The notes beneath the pieces are model-generated. The model saw nothing but the letters and a program-made list of their open reading frames with translations, was not told where the DNA came from and searched no databases. Of a stretch of 14,004 nucleotides of DNA, positions 7,473 to 14,004 are shown piece after piece. Each line of letters opens with the position of its first letter. Position 1 is the stretch's first letter. The stretch lies in assembly GCA_037380725.1 (NCBI GenBank), contig JARRRL010000127.1, positions 1 to 14,004 on the forward strand, given 5' to 3'. Source of the DNA: JARRRL01 sp037380725 (GTDB lineage: Bacteria > Pseudomonadota > Gammaproteobacteria > Pseudomonadales > JANQJO01). The translations under genes were made by a program, and so were the position numbers.

Positions 7473-8285
7473 ATGAAAAACACGGCGCCTCACAGCACGC
7501 CCGTCACCACTCAAACGCTTGCACAACAAAAAGCCAAAGGCGAAAAAATTACCATGCTCACGGCTTACGACGCCACCCTGGCGCATTGGATCAGTGAAGC
7601 CGGTGTGGACATTATTCTCGTTGGAGACTCTCTCGGCATGGTCATACAAGGCCACACGTCCACCATCCCGGTGTCCGTCGCAGACGTCGCCTATCACGTC
7701 AAAGCCGTAGCGCGCGGCTGCCGAGGACCGCTCATCCTCGCCGATGCCCCCTTCATGAGTTGCAGCAACTCAGAACGCGCACTGCACACCGCTCAGACTT
7801 TAATGCAAGCAGGCGCAAACATGATCAAAATTGAAGGCAGCGCCCGTTTATGTCCTCTGGTAACCCAGCTCAGTGAGGAAGGAATTCCCGTTTGTGGCCA
7901 CTTGGGCTTAAGGCCGCAATCCATCAATCAAATTGGTGCGTATCGCGTTCACGGACGCCACAACACGGAAGCCGAAACGCTCATGGCTGATGTGGAAGCA
8001 CTTGTTAAAGCGGGCATTCGTTTGCTGGTGCTTGAGTGCGTGCCCGCATCGCTGGCCGCTCGTGTTGCGGCGGCTTGCGCGGTGCCCGTGATCGGCATTG
8101 GTGCGGGCGTCGACGTAGACGGACAAGTCCTCGTTCTGCATGACATGCTCGGTTTAACGCCCAAGCCACCGCGATTCAGTCGCAACTTCCTGATCGATGT
8201 CCCCGATATACCTGCGGCTCTCACCGCCTTTCGCGACGCCGTAAAATCCAAGCAATTTCCCGACACGGAACACCAACTCTCTTAA
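7473..8285 (+). CDS. panB: 3-methyl-2-oxobutanoate hydroxymethyltransferase
   Basis: First committed enzyme of pantothenate (and so CoA) synthesis: transfers a hydroxymethyl group from 5,10-methylenetetrahydrofolate to 2-oxoisovalerate, giving ketopantoate. It is a 270-residue TIM-barrel, normal for the family. Conserved: TAYDATLA near 30, VGDSLGM with metal ligand Asp52, LADAPF with Asp91, MIKIEG with Lys119 and Glu121, GHLGLRPQS, LLVLECVPA with catalytic-site Glu188, VIGIGAG and DGQVLVLHD. ATG 7473 fits the family N-terminus; the frame is open upstream, but that overlaps folK. A GGA inside the end of folK lies 9 nt upstream as a weak ribosome site. It uses a folate cofactor, which fits its place beside folK. 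Its stop codon is the first three bases of a tandem repeat. Confidence 0.97.
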   Translation: MKNTAPHSTPVTTQTLAQQKAKGEKITMLTAYDATLAHWISEAGVDIILVGDSLGMVIQGHTSTIPVSVADVAYHVKAVARGCRGPLILADAPFMSCSNSERALHTAQTLMQAGANMIKIEGSARLCPLVTQLSEEGIPVCGHLGLRPQSINQIGAYRVHGRHNTEAETLMADVEALVKAGIRLLVLECVPASLAARVAAACAVPVIGIGAGVDVDGQVLVLHDMLGLTPKPPRFSRNFLIDVPDIPAALTAFRDAVKSKQFPDTEHQLS

Positions 8286-8352
8286 TACATGTCTCTTAAT
8301 ACATGCCTCTAAACACATGTCTCTTTACACATGCCTCTTTACACATGATCAT
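8283..8352. repeat. Five tandem copies of a 14-bp repeat between panB and panC
   Basis: Copies start at 8283, 8297, 8311, 8325 and 8339: TAATACATGTCTCT, TAATACATGCCTCT, AAACACATGTCTCT, TTACACATGCCTCT, and a diverged TTACACATGATCAT. Every copy holds ACATG and alternates T/C after it. The panB TAA is the start of copy one. The 14-bp period is not a multiple of three, so the array is not coding; copy number may vary between strains. Confidence 0.92.
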
Positions 8353-8417
8353 CCACGACACATCAATACCCATTTCTGGCAACATAAGCTGGCAACACAC
8401 GCTGGGAAAACTGATCT

Positions 8418-9341
8418 ATGGAAATCCTCACTTCCACGCAAGCTGTACGCCAATGGCGTCAGGCTCAATCCAAACAGGACAAAACCATCGGACTGGTTCC
8501 CACCATGGGAAACCTTCACGCGGGGCACCTCAGCCTGATCGCGTTAACCCAACAGCACGCCGATTGCTGTATCGCCAGTGTCTTTGTGAACCCCACTCAA
8601 TTCGGCCCCACAGAAGACTATGAGGCCTACCCGCGAACCTGGGAAGCCGATTGCCACGCTTTGCGCACCGCACACGTGGACGCAGTGTTTGCTCCCACCG
8701 GCCCGGAAATACTTTACCCGAGCGCGCCCACTGAACAAGTCGGGCTGATTCCGCCTCACGCAGCACACGGCTTGTGTGGCGCCTGGAGGCCAAGCCATTT
8801 CAGTGGCGTTTTACAGGTGGTAAACAAATTATTTAATTTGATTCAGCCGGATTATGCCACTTTTGGCGAAAAAGATTATCAACAATTGACGCTCATTCGC
8901 CTAATGGTACGCGATTTTCTGCTGCCCATTCGCATTCTTTCCAGTCCCGTGATACGAGAACCCTCTGGGCTGGCGATGAGTTCACGCAATCAGCGCCTTT
9001 CGAATCAGGATCGTCAGATCGGCGCCCAACTCAGCCAACATTTATTTCAAACCCGCCACGCATGGCTCAACGGTGATCTACAAACGCCAAGTGCTCAAAC
9101 GGAACACTGCCAAACACAATTGGCGCATCTCAATTCAGTCGGCTTTCGCATGCAATACTACGAAATGCGTCGCGCCGATACGCTACAGACGTTAGATACA
9201 CGTTCCCCCGACACCCCCTCAATGCCAGCGCAACACCTCTCCAGCCCCCATCAGGATACAATCGCAGTACTCGCAGCCGGATACTTGGGTGAAACACGCC
9301 TCATTGACAACATTTTGATACAAAACGCCTCTCTCATTTGA
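8418..9341 (+). CDS. panC: Pantothenate synthetase (pantoate--beta-alanine ligase)
   Basis: Joins pantoate and beta-alanine using ATP to make pantothenate; cytoplasmic. Seen: PTMGNLHAGH with the HxGH ATP motif at 34-37, FVNPTQF with Gln61 of the pantoate pocket, FGEKDYQQL with Lys152, Asp153 and Gln155, and the KMSKS-equivalent MSSRN at 187-191. The C-terminal domain ends in AGYLGETRLIDN. Length is 307, about 25 longer than E. coli, because of a Pro/Ser/Thr-rich insertion near 261-285. The normally conserved RPGHFRG is RPSHFSG here (124-130), two changes beside the active site. GGGA 10 nt before the ATG is a moderate ribosome site. Separated from panB by 132 bp containing the tandem repeat, so the two may still be co-transcribed. 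No panD follows. Confidence 0.96.
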   Translation: MEILTSTQAVRQWRQAQSKQDKTIGLVPTMGNLHAGHLSLIALTQQHADCCIASVFVNPTQFGPTEDYEAYPRTWEADCHALRTAHVDAVFAPTGPEILYPSAPTEQVGLIPPHAAHGLCGAWRPSHFSGVLQVVNKLFNLIQPDYATFGEKDYQQLTLIRLMVRDFLLPIRILSSPVIREPSGLAMSSRNQRLSNQDRQIGAQLSQHLFQTRHAWLNGDLQTPSAQTEHCQTQLAHLNSVGFRMQYYEMRRADTLQTLDTRSPDTPSMPAQHLSSPHQDTIAVLAAGYLGETRLIDNILIQNASLI

Positions 9342-9514
9342 TCGGTTCATCAAGTGGCAACGTTTGATTACAAATCGTGTTTTTAGACTGATTGATCAGC
9401 GTGAACGCACATCGTATGCTGGATAGAGTTGCGAAGACGACGTGATCGCGATGCAGACAACGCGTCATCCACAGACAATAAAAACAGCTAAATTGAGAAG
9501 CGATAAATAGAACC

Positions 9515-9997
9515 ATGGCCATTCGTAGATCTTGTGCGCTTACGGTGTTCCTTGTGACATCCACGCTCAGTGGCTGTTTCGGTGGTAATTCTGGGACAGA
9601 AGTACGATCCGCTGAATACGAAGCTTACTGCGTCACCTGTCACAATCTCAATGGCAGTCCTTCTTTTATGGGACCCATCGGTGTTCAAATCGGTCCAAAC
9701 ACCTGCAAGAAAGTATCGTGTTCAAACCTGGATGAACTCACCCAATACATCGAAGTGAACATGCCGCCTCGAAGTTCAGTCTGCACAGGCGAATGCGCTG
9801 AATCAACGGCTCAATTTATTGTTGCCAACTTTCAAACCAGTTCAGCAGGCACTGCAGCATTGAACACCAAAAGCATTCTGTCCGCGCTTTCTAAGTTATC
9901 AGCAGATGATATGGCCGCATACGATCAGAGCACAGGAGAACCTGTCGATCTGATGGAATGGCTACCCACCGACGCTGAATCCTCAACTACAGAATAA
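9515..9997 (+). CDS. Small c-type cytochrome lipoprotein
   Basis: 160 residues. A short signal peptide ends in the lipobox LSGC, with Cys21 as the lipidation site, so the mature protein is probably anchored in a membrane and faces the periplasm. A single haem c site CVTCH is at 39-43, and Met83 in NMPP is the likely sixth iron ligand, as in class I cytochromes c. Four further cysteines (64, 69, 90, 94) could form two disulphides and are an unusual addition. Residues after about 115 are acidic and low in recognisable structure. Similar small haem domains (haem site, cysteine pairs, MPP) occur in marine polysaccharide-degrading gammaproteobacteria, as far as I recall; the electron partner is unknown. 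No strong ribosome site is seen (GAGAAG lies about 15 nt upstream). It is probably not functionally tied to panC or acs. Confidence 0.85.
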   Translation: MAIRRSCALTVFLVTSTLSGCFGGNSGTEVRSAEYEAYCVTCHNLNGSPSFMGPIGVQIGPNTCKKVSCSNLDELTQYIEVNMPPRSSVCTGECAESTAQFIVANFQTSSAGTAALNTKSILSALSKLSADDMAAYDQSTGEPVDLMEWLPTDAESSTTE

Positions 9998-10352
9998 TCA
10001 CCGACAACACTGTGCCTTGATTGAGCCACAGCTCTGCTTTAGTCATGCTGAAGCAAGTCGCGATGTCAGCAAGTGCCGCAGCATCATACTGACAGCTTGC
10101 CTCAAAGCACACGCCACTCAAACCACACACAACACGACGTGTTATTTGGGTGCAGACCTAACTTTTCGTGCCTCTTTTGCGTAACCGTTTTATCCGCACA
10201 TGGATTCAGCCGAAATGGACATTCTGTATCCGCGCCCGTGCACGTCTGCAGCAAGTGCAGTATCCTTGTGTGCTGAGCCATATCATGCTGGGCGCGATCG
10301 ATAAGGTGCCCTGGGTTCCCCTCATTCCTCATTTACAGGAGCTTCTCACCGT
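9998..10352. other. Intergenic region upstream of acs
   Basis: About 355 bp between the cytochrome gene and acs. Only short, family-less reading frames were found on either strand. AGGAG at 10337-10341, 11 nt before the acs ATG, is the acs ribosome site. The acs promoter should lie here, but no consensus element could be assigned. Confidence 0.6.
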
Positions 10353-12296
10353 ATGGAAAACGTATATCCTGCACCCCCGCACTTCCTGAGTCCAACCACC
10401 TTGACGCCCGCTCAATACGACAGCGAATACAAAGCCTCCATCGATGACCCCAGCGCATACTGGTCGGCGCGCGCTCAGGAATACCTGAATTGGGAAACCC
10501 CATTCAAGACGGTGTTCAATTCAGACATGAAAAATGGGAAAGTAAGCTGGTTTGAAGACGGTACCTTAAACGTTGCGGCAAACTGCATCGATCGCCATCT
10601 GCCCCAACGCGCCGAACAAACCGCACTGATTTGGGAAGCCGACGACCCCAATGAAACCCCTCAGCACTTTAGTTATCAAGCGGTACACACGGCGGTGTGC
10701 CAACTGGCTAATGCGCTGACCACACTCGGCGTCAAAGCGGGCGATCGTGTCTGCATTTATTTACCCATGATCCCCGAAGCGGCTTTCGCCATGCTGGCCT
10801 GCGCTCGACTCGGCGCCATTCATTCTGTCGTATTTGCTGGCTTTTCCCCTGAGTCACTGAAGGATCGCATCTTGGACGCCGACTGCCGTTACCTCATCAC
10901 CGCAGACGGTGGCTATCGAGCGGGCAAAATCATTCCATTAAAAGCCAACGCGGATACCGCCTTAGCACACTGCCCCGCCGTCACGAAAACCATCGTGGTG
11001 AAACGCACCGGTGAAGCCATTTCCTGGCACAGCGATCGCGACTGCTGGTATCACGATATCGTCAAGGCCGCCAGCACCGAACACAGCGCCGCCGCCTTTT
11101 CTGCCGAGCACCCCTTGTTTATTCTGTATACTTCTGGCTCCACCGGAAAGCCCAAAGGTGTCCTACACAGCTCCGGTGGCTATTTACTGGGAGCGGCTTT
11201 CACACACAAAACCGTCCTCGATTACCGCGAAGGCGATGTGTACTGGTGTACTGCCGACGTGGGTTGGATCACCGGTCACAGTTATATTGTCTACGGTCCA
11301 TTAGCCAATGGCGGCACATCACTGATGTTTGAAGGCGTGCCGAATTACCCCAATGCCTCGCGGTGCTGGGAAATCGTTGATCGACACAACGTGAATATTT
11401 TTTACACCGCCCCAACAGCGATACGCGCACTCATGGCTCAAGGCGACGAGCCCGTGCACAAAACATCACGCCAATCGCTGCGCTTGTTGGGTACTGTGGG
11501 CGAACCCATTAATCCGGAAGCGTGGTCGTGGTATCACCATGTGGTGGGCAAGGGCAGCTGCCCCATTGTTGACACATGGTGGCAAACGGAAACCGGAGCC
11601 ATCATGATTGCACCACTGCCTGGAGCCACCCCTTTAAAACCCGGCTCAGCCACACGTCCGTTCTTCGGTGTGCAACCGGTGTTGTTGGACGACAACGGAC
11701 AGGAACTCGAAGGAGTAGCCAGTGGTAAATTAGCCATCAAACACAGCTGGCCAAGCCAAATTCGGTCGGTGTACGGCGATCACGCACGCTGTGTCGATAC
11801 CTATTACCGCGCATTTCCGGGTTACTATTTCACAGGTGACGGCGCTTCACGTGATGCCGATGGGTACTACTGGATCACAGGTCGCGTGGACGATGTGCTC
11901 AACGTATCGGGCCACCGTTTAGGGACCGCCGAAATTGAAAGCGCCTTGGTGAAACACCCCACTATCGCCGAGGCCGCCGTTGTGGGTTTTCAGCACCCGA
12001 TTAAAGGCGAAGGCATTTACGCGTTTGTGATCCCTATGAAAGACGCCTCCATTGACGCCAATCTTGAAAACGCGCTCGTCGCGCACGTTGCCCAAGAAAT
12101 TGGCCCCATCGCCAAACCCGATCACATACAAATCAGTTCGGGATTACCCAAAACGCGATCCGGGAAAATCATGCGACGCATTTTACGTCAAATTACCGCC
12201 GGCAAACCCGACCAGCTCGGCGACACCAGCACGCTCGCCGACCCATCGGTGATCGCGGAATTAATCCGTCATTGCAAAATTAAACCCACGACGTGA
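10353..12296 (+). CDS. acs: Acetyl-coenzyme A synthetase
   Basis: Converts acetate, ATP and CoA to acetyl-CoA through acetyl-AMP, letting the cell scavenge acetate; cytoplasmic. 647 residues, full length for the AMP-forming family. Seen: N-terminal YWSARAQEYLNW region, the P-loop-like TSGSTGKPKG at 260-269, VDTWWQTETG ending near 415, FTGDGASRDADGYYWITGR beginning at Phe493 with the ATP-contacting Asp496, the hinge and VSGHRLGTAEIE, and PKTRSGKIMRR with the catalytic Lys605. That lysine sits in the motif acetylated for shut-off in other bacteria, so similar control is plausible though no acetyltransferase gene is in view. ATG 10353 follows AGGAG at 11 nt. In Pseudomonas relatives acs lies near this same pan cluster. 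Confidence 0.97.
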   Translation: MENVYPAPPHFLSPTTLTPAQYDSEYKASIDDPSAYWSARAQEYLNWETPFKTVFNSDMKNGKVSWFEDGTLNVAANCIDRHLPQRAEQTALIWEADDPNETPQHFSYQAVHTAVCQLANALTTLGVKAGDRVCIYLPMIPEAAFAMLACARLGAIHSVVFAGFSPESLKDRILDADCRYLITADGGYRAGKIIPLKANADTALAHCPAVTKTIVVKRTGEAISWHSDRDCWYHDIVKAASTEHSAAAFSAEHPLFILYTSGSTGKPKGVLHSSGGYLLGAAFTHKTVLDYREGDVYWCTADVGWITGHSYIVYGPLANGGTSLMFEGVPNYPNASRCWEIVDRHNVNIFYTAPTAIRALMAQGDEPVHKTSRQSLRLLGTVGEPINPEAWSWYHHVVGKGSCPIVDTWWQTETGAIMIAPLPGATPLKPGSATRPFFGVQPVLLDDNGQELEGVASGKLAIKHSWPSQIRSVYGDHARCVDTYYRAFPGYYFTGDGASRDADGYYWITGRVDDVLNVSGHRLGTAEIESALVKHPTIAEAAVVGFQHPIKGEGIYAFVIPMKDASIDANLENALVAHVAQEIGPIAKPDHIQISSGLPKTRSGKIMRRILRQITAGKPDQLGDTSTLADPSVIAELIRHCKIKPTT

Positions 12297-12303
12297 TGTA
12301 GAC

Positions 12304-12357
12304 GCGGTGGCGGAAACTATTTTTCACAATCAACACCACACCACTTTCCGCCACCGC
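12304..12357. terminator. Shared 13-bp inverted repeat between convergent genes, probable bidirectional terminator
   Basis: GCGGTGGCGGAAA (12304-12316) is the exact reverse complement of TTTCCGCCACCGC (12345-12357), with a 28-nt loop containing TTTTT. It fills the gap between the acs stop and the stop of the convergent lipoprotein gene, so it could stop transcription from both sides. The long loop and absence of a T-run after the stem make it atypical. Confidence 0.6.
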
Positions 12358-12364
12358 TATCGCG

Positions 12365-13021
12365 CTAAAAACCCGAGGCGTCTTCATCCAATGGTTGCAG
12401 CAGCACCATATCGCCTTGTTGAAAATTCTGATTGAGGTAATCATCAAAATCTTTCGCGCGAATCGTCCACCACATCACGCGCTGCTCCAAGGCCGGAACA
12501 AAAAAGAACGAACGTCCCTCAGAAAAAGTGATCTTCTGATCAACGAATTTTTTAGGTTTAAGCTGAAACCGATACACCCAGTCACCCGTATCCGCCATTT
12601 CATACTTGCTGTTTCCCAAGTAACCCGTTTCAACATCCACCACGCGCGACACCCCTTGACACGATCCCCCCGCAAATTCCAAAAAACGAATCTCCGACAA
12701 ACCTTCTGGCTGCCCGGCATACAATCGAAATTCGGTAAGAGACGCCTTCGTTTGATCCGGTTGAACAAAACACGCAGAGACCCACGTTCCCGTCAGCTCC
12801 GGTGCAAAACCCCGCACATGAATGTAATCAATACGCTCAAGCTCGGCATCACCTTGATCCGAATCGAGCTCCTCCTCCGACTGCTCCGTATCCGTTCGAA
12901 TGGGTCCATCCGGCGAAGCATCGCCAATACAGCCATGCAGCATACCCGTCAACACCAATACCCACACCATGCACCACCCGGAAGATACTCGATCTTCACG
13001 ATGAACCGTGCAGAACCCCAT
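12365..13021 (-). CDS. Putative lipoprotein of unknown function
   Basis: Not recognised. With ATG at 13021 the product has 218 residues. A hydrophobic stretch WCMVWVLVLTGML ends in the lipobox LHGC with Cys31, predicting a lipid-anchored periplasmic protein. An acidic, low-complexity linker follows (TDTEQSEEELDSDQ region), then a domain of about 140 residues rich in aromatic residues and beta-strand-like segments (TGTWVSACF, EIRFLEFAGGSC, DWVYRFQL, FFFVPA), with cysteines in SACF and GSCQG that may pair. This recalls small beta-sheet lipocalin-like lipoproteins, but that is only an impression. In-frame starts at 13030 (ATG) and 13051 (GTG) are alternatives; none has a clear ribosome site. It is convergent with acs and shares its terminator. 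Confidence 0.75.
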   Translation of the reverse strand: MGFCTVHREDRVSSGWCMVWVLVLTGMLHGCIGDASPDGPIRTDTEQSEEELDSDQGDAELERIDYIHVRGFAPELTGTWVSACFVQPDQTKASLTEFRLYAGQPEGLSEIRFLEFAGGSCQGVSRVVDVETGYLGNSKYEMADTGDWVYRFQLKPKKFVDQKITFSEGRSFFFVPALEQRVMWWTIRAKDFDDYLNQNFQQGDMVLLQPLDEDASGF

Positions 13022-13467
13022 AATCGACATGCAGACAGACCCCAACCCCACACACTCAGTATTTATTATCGTTTACTTGCTTTTGCTTTCGCTTTCGTTC
13101 TTGCTCTATTTTCTCGCTACGCGCTGTCAGCTTTCCAAGCGATCTACGCACTACGCAGCCAAAACGAACACAGCCAAGCGACACCCATCAGGCCAGTTAC
13201 CCTCCCAGGGTGCCATGTCTCTGAGTGAACACTAAAGAATACTTTCGTTTGCATCTGTTACGATAGTTGATAGCGGAATCACGAATATGAGTAACGCGAT
13301 GTAAACGCACGATTTAGTTCATTACAATGTCGTGACCCCATGTGCCAAGCTCATGTGAGACACCCCCTGCTTTGAGATAAGATAGAAAGGGGCACACAGC
13401 ATGAGAGTAACGCAATGCAAAGCAACCTACTGATTTTACTAATGGCCAAGTAATACCGAACCCAAAC
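13022..13467. other. Intergenic region between lipoprotein gene and insertion sequence
   Basis: No confident gene. A plus-strand frame from ATG 13029 to the stop ending at 13235 would encode about 68 residues with one hydrophobic segment (VFIIVYLLLLSLSFLLYFL) but lacks a ribosome site and overlaps the lipoprotein start. An imperfect direct repeat is described separately. The left part should hold the lipoprotein promoter; the right part contains the start of an IS3-type element. Confidence 0.5.
13287..13424 (+). repeat. Imperfect direct repeat, about 24 bp, 114-116 bp apart
   Basis: The core AGTAACGCGATGTAAA (13290-13305) recurs as AGTAACGCAATGCAAA (13406-13421), 14 of 16 bases identical, with ATGAG before and GCA after both copies. 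The second copy lies within the presumed left end of the insertion sequence and the first outside it. Confidence 0.5.
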
Positions 13468-13710
13468 TTGGAGAAGCGTACCCGACGAGTCTTCACTCCA
13501 GACTACAAGCTTGAAATCATTCAGCGTGCGGCGCAGTGCAAGCACGGTGAGCTTGGCGAACTGCTTCGCCAGGAAGGCTTGCACAGTACACAACTGCAAC
13601 TGTGGCGCCGCGAATACGATGAAGGTGGACTGGAGGCCCTGTCGAAGAGCCTACCGGAGCCCAAACAGAAAAAAACCAATGAACAACACCAGTTGAGCAG
13701 TCGCTACTGA
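13468..13710 (+). pseudogene. IS3-family orfA (HTH), truncated
   Basis: 80 codons from a TTG. EKRTRRVFTPDYKLEIIQ, then GELGELLRQEGLHSTQL and LWRREYDEGGLEAL, match the N-terminal helix-turn-helix protein of IS3-type elements, which binds the element ends. The family usually has residues like PNPxLEKRTRR; here IPNPNLEKRTRR is read in frame before the TTG, while the only nearby ATG (13442, ATG GCC AAG TAA) is in another frame, so the original start has probably been lost to a frameshift. The usual C-terminal leucine-rich coiled coil is missing: after PEPKQKKTNE the frame passes into a few unrelated codons and a TGA. Confidence 0.85.
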
Positions 13711-14004
13711 CAGCGCGCACCTCAGCGGCATGCGGTTCCGCGTTTAAAGGCGAGCAGACCCAACGAAGTGTGGTGCAGGGACGTAACAAAATTAGCAACA
13801 TATAAACCTGCGGTGTATCTGTCGTTGTATGTGGTGATAGATTTATTCAGTCGTTTTGTGGTGGCCTGGATGCTGTCGACAAAGGAGAACAGCGGGTTAG
13901 CCCAGCAACTAATGCGTGAAGCAACGGGAAACTATGGGGTAATACCGCAGTCGGGCCTGACGGTACACCAGGATCGCGGCAGCCCGATGACAGCGCATCG
14001 CTAT
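13711..14004 (+). pseudogene. IS3-family orfB transposase core, 5'-truncated, open to window edge
   Basis: Directly after the orfA stop and in the same frame, QRAPQRHAVPRLKASRPNEV leads into the IS3 (rve-type) DDE core: WCRDVTKL with the first catalytic Asp at 13780, YLSLYVVIDLFSRFVVAWM, ENSGLAQQLM and HQDRGSPM with the second Asp at 13972, 63 residues later. The catalytic Glu would lie beyond the window. About the first 100 residues of orfB are missing and there is no start codon, so it is a remnant unless read through the TGA from orfA. Confidence 0.88.

Larger units (their letters stand above)
13354..14004 (+). mobile_element. Decayed IS3-family insertion sequence (right end outside window)
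   Basis: Identified by an orfA-type helix-turn-helix protein followed by an IS3-type DDE catalytic core. The left end is guessed at about 13354, where TGTGAGACACCCCC begins with TG, is C-rich as many IS3 ends are, and lies about 114 bp before orfA; without the right end, terminal inverted repeats cannot be confirmed. The interior lacks the end of orfA and the first part of orfB, so the copy cannot produce a complete transposase. Confidence 0.75.

Noticed and set aside
8283..8352. CRISPR array
   Set aside because: The 14-bp copies are directly adjacent with no spacers and there are no cas genes.
10102..10332. Short frames on both strands before acs
   Set aside because: No motifs, no ribosome sites, and several overlap each other in different frames.
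12395..13228. 277-codon plus-strand reading frame
   Set aside because: It is antisense to the lipoprotein, which has a lipobox and a plausible domain, while this frame is rich in Arg/His/Pro and has no family motif.
13008..13235. Possible small single-pass membrane protein
   Set aside because: The hydrophobic stretch comes from a simple CTTTTG/CTTTCG run, there is no ribosome site, and it overlaps the start of the lipoprotein.

Overview
The window looks like chromosomal DNA from a gammaproteobacterium of moderate GC content. The main evidence is the gene order pcnB-folK-panB-panC followed further on by acs, which recalls Pseudomonas and related marine orders. It is a gapped assembly: there are runs of N at 4949-4963 (15) and 6831-6871 (41), so one intergenic region and the 3' end of pcnB are incomplete.

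Region 1 (1-4427, minus strand) is a two-gene signalling operon. A response regulator with an unusual C-terminal tail overlaps by 8 bp a very large sensor protein built as CheB methylesterase, CheR methyltransferase, coiled coil, two PAS-like domains and histidine kinase. A 25-codon leader ORF, absent from ordinary ORF calls because of its size, precedes the regulator and ends in an ATGA overlap with its start. The kinase loses its family sequence just after the G2 box (below about position 89), where GC content rises to about 67%, so something foreign or misjoined begins there.

Region 2 (4428-5422) is a long non-coding stretch. It holds a 10-bp inverted repeat, a scaffold gap, a minus-strand fragment that reads like the first motif of an animal-type Werner exonuclease, a 9-bp perfect hairpin and a short tandem repeat. 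It may be host or contaminant DNA joined into the scaffold, or a remnant of transferred DNA.

Region 3 (5423-9341, plus strand) is a housekeeping cluster: poly(A) polymerase I (pcnB), the folate pyrophosphokinase folK, and the first and last enzymes of pantothenate synthesis found here (panB, panC). A 14-bp tandem repeat separates panB from panC and begins on the panB stop codon.

Region 4 (9342-12357) holds a small c-type cytochrome lipoprotein and acetyl-CoA synthetase (acs). Neither panD nor pgi lies between panC and acs.

Region 5 (12358-14004) contains a convergent, unrecognised lipoprotein sharing a 13-bp inverted repeat with acs, then a gene-poor stretch, then a decayed IS3-family insertion sequence with an internal deletion that runs off the end of the window.

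No tRNA, rRNA, CRISPR array or phage gene was seen.
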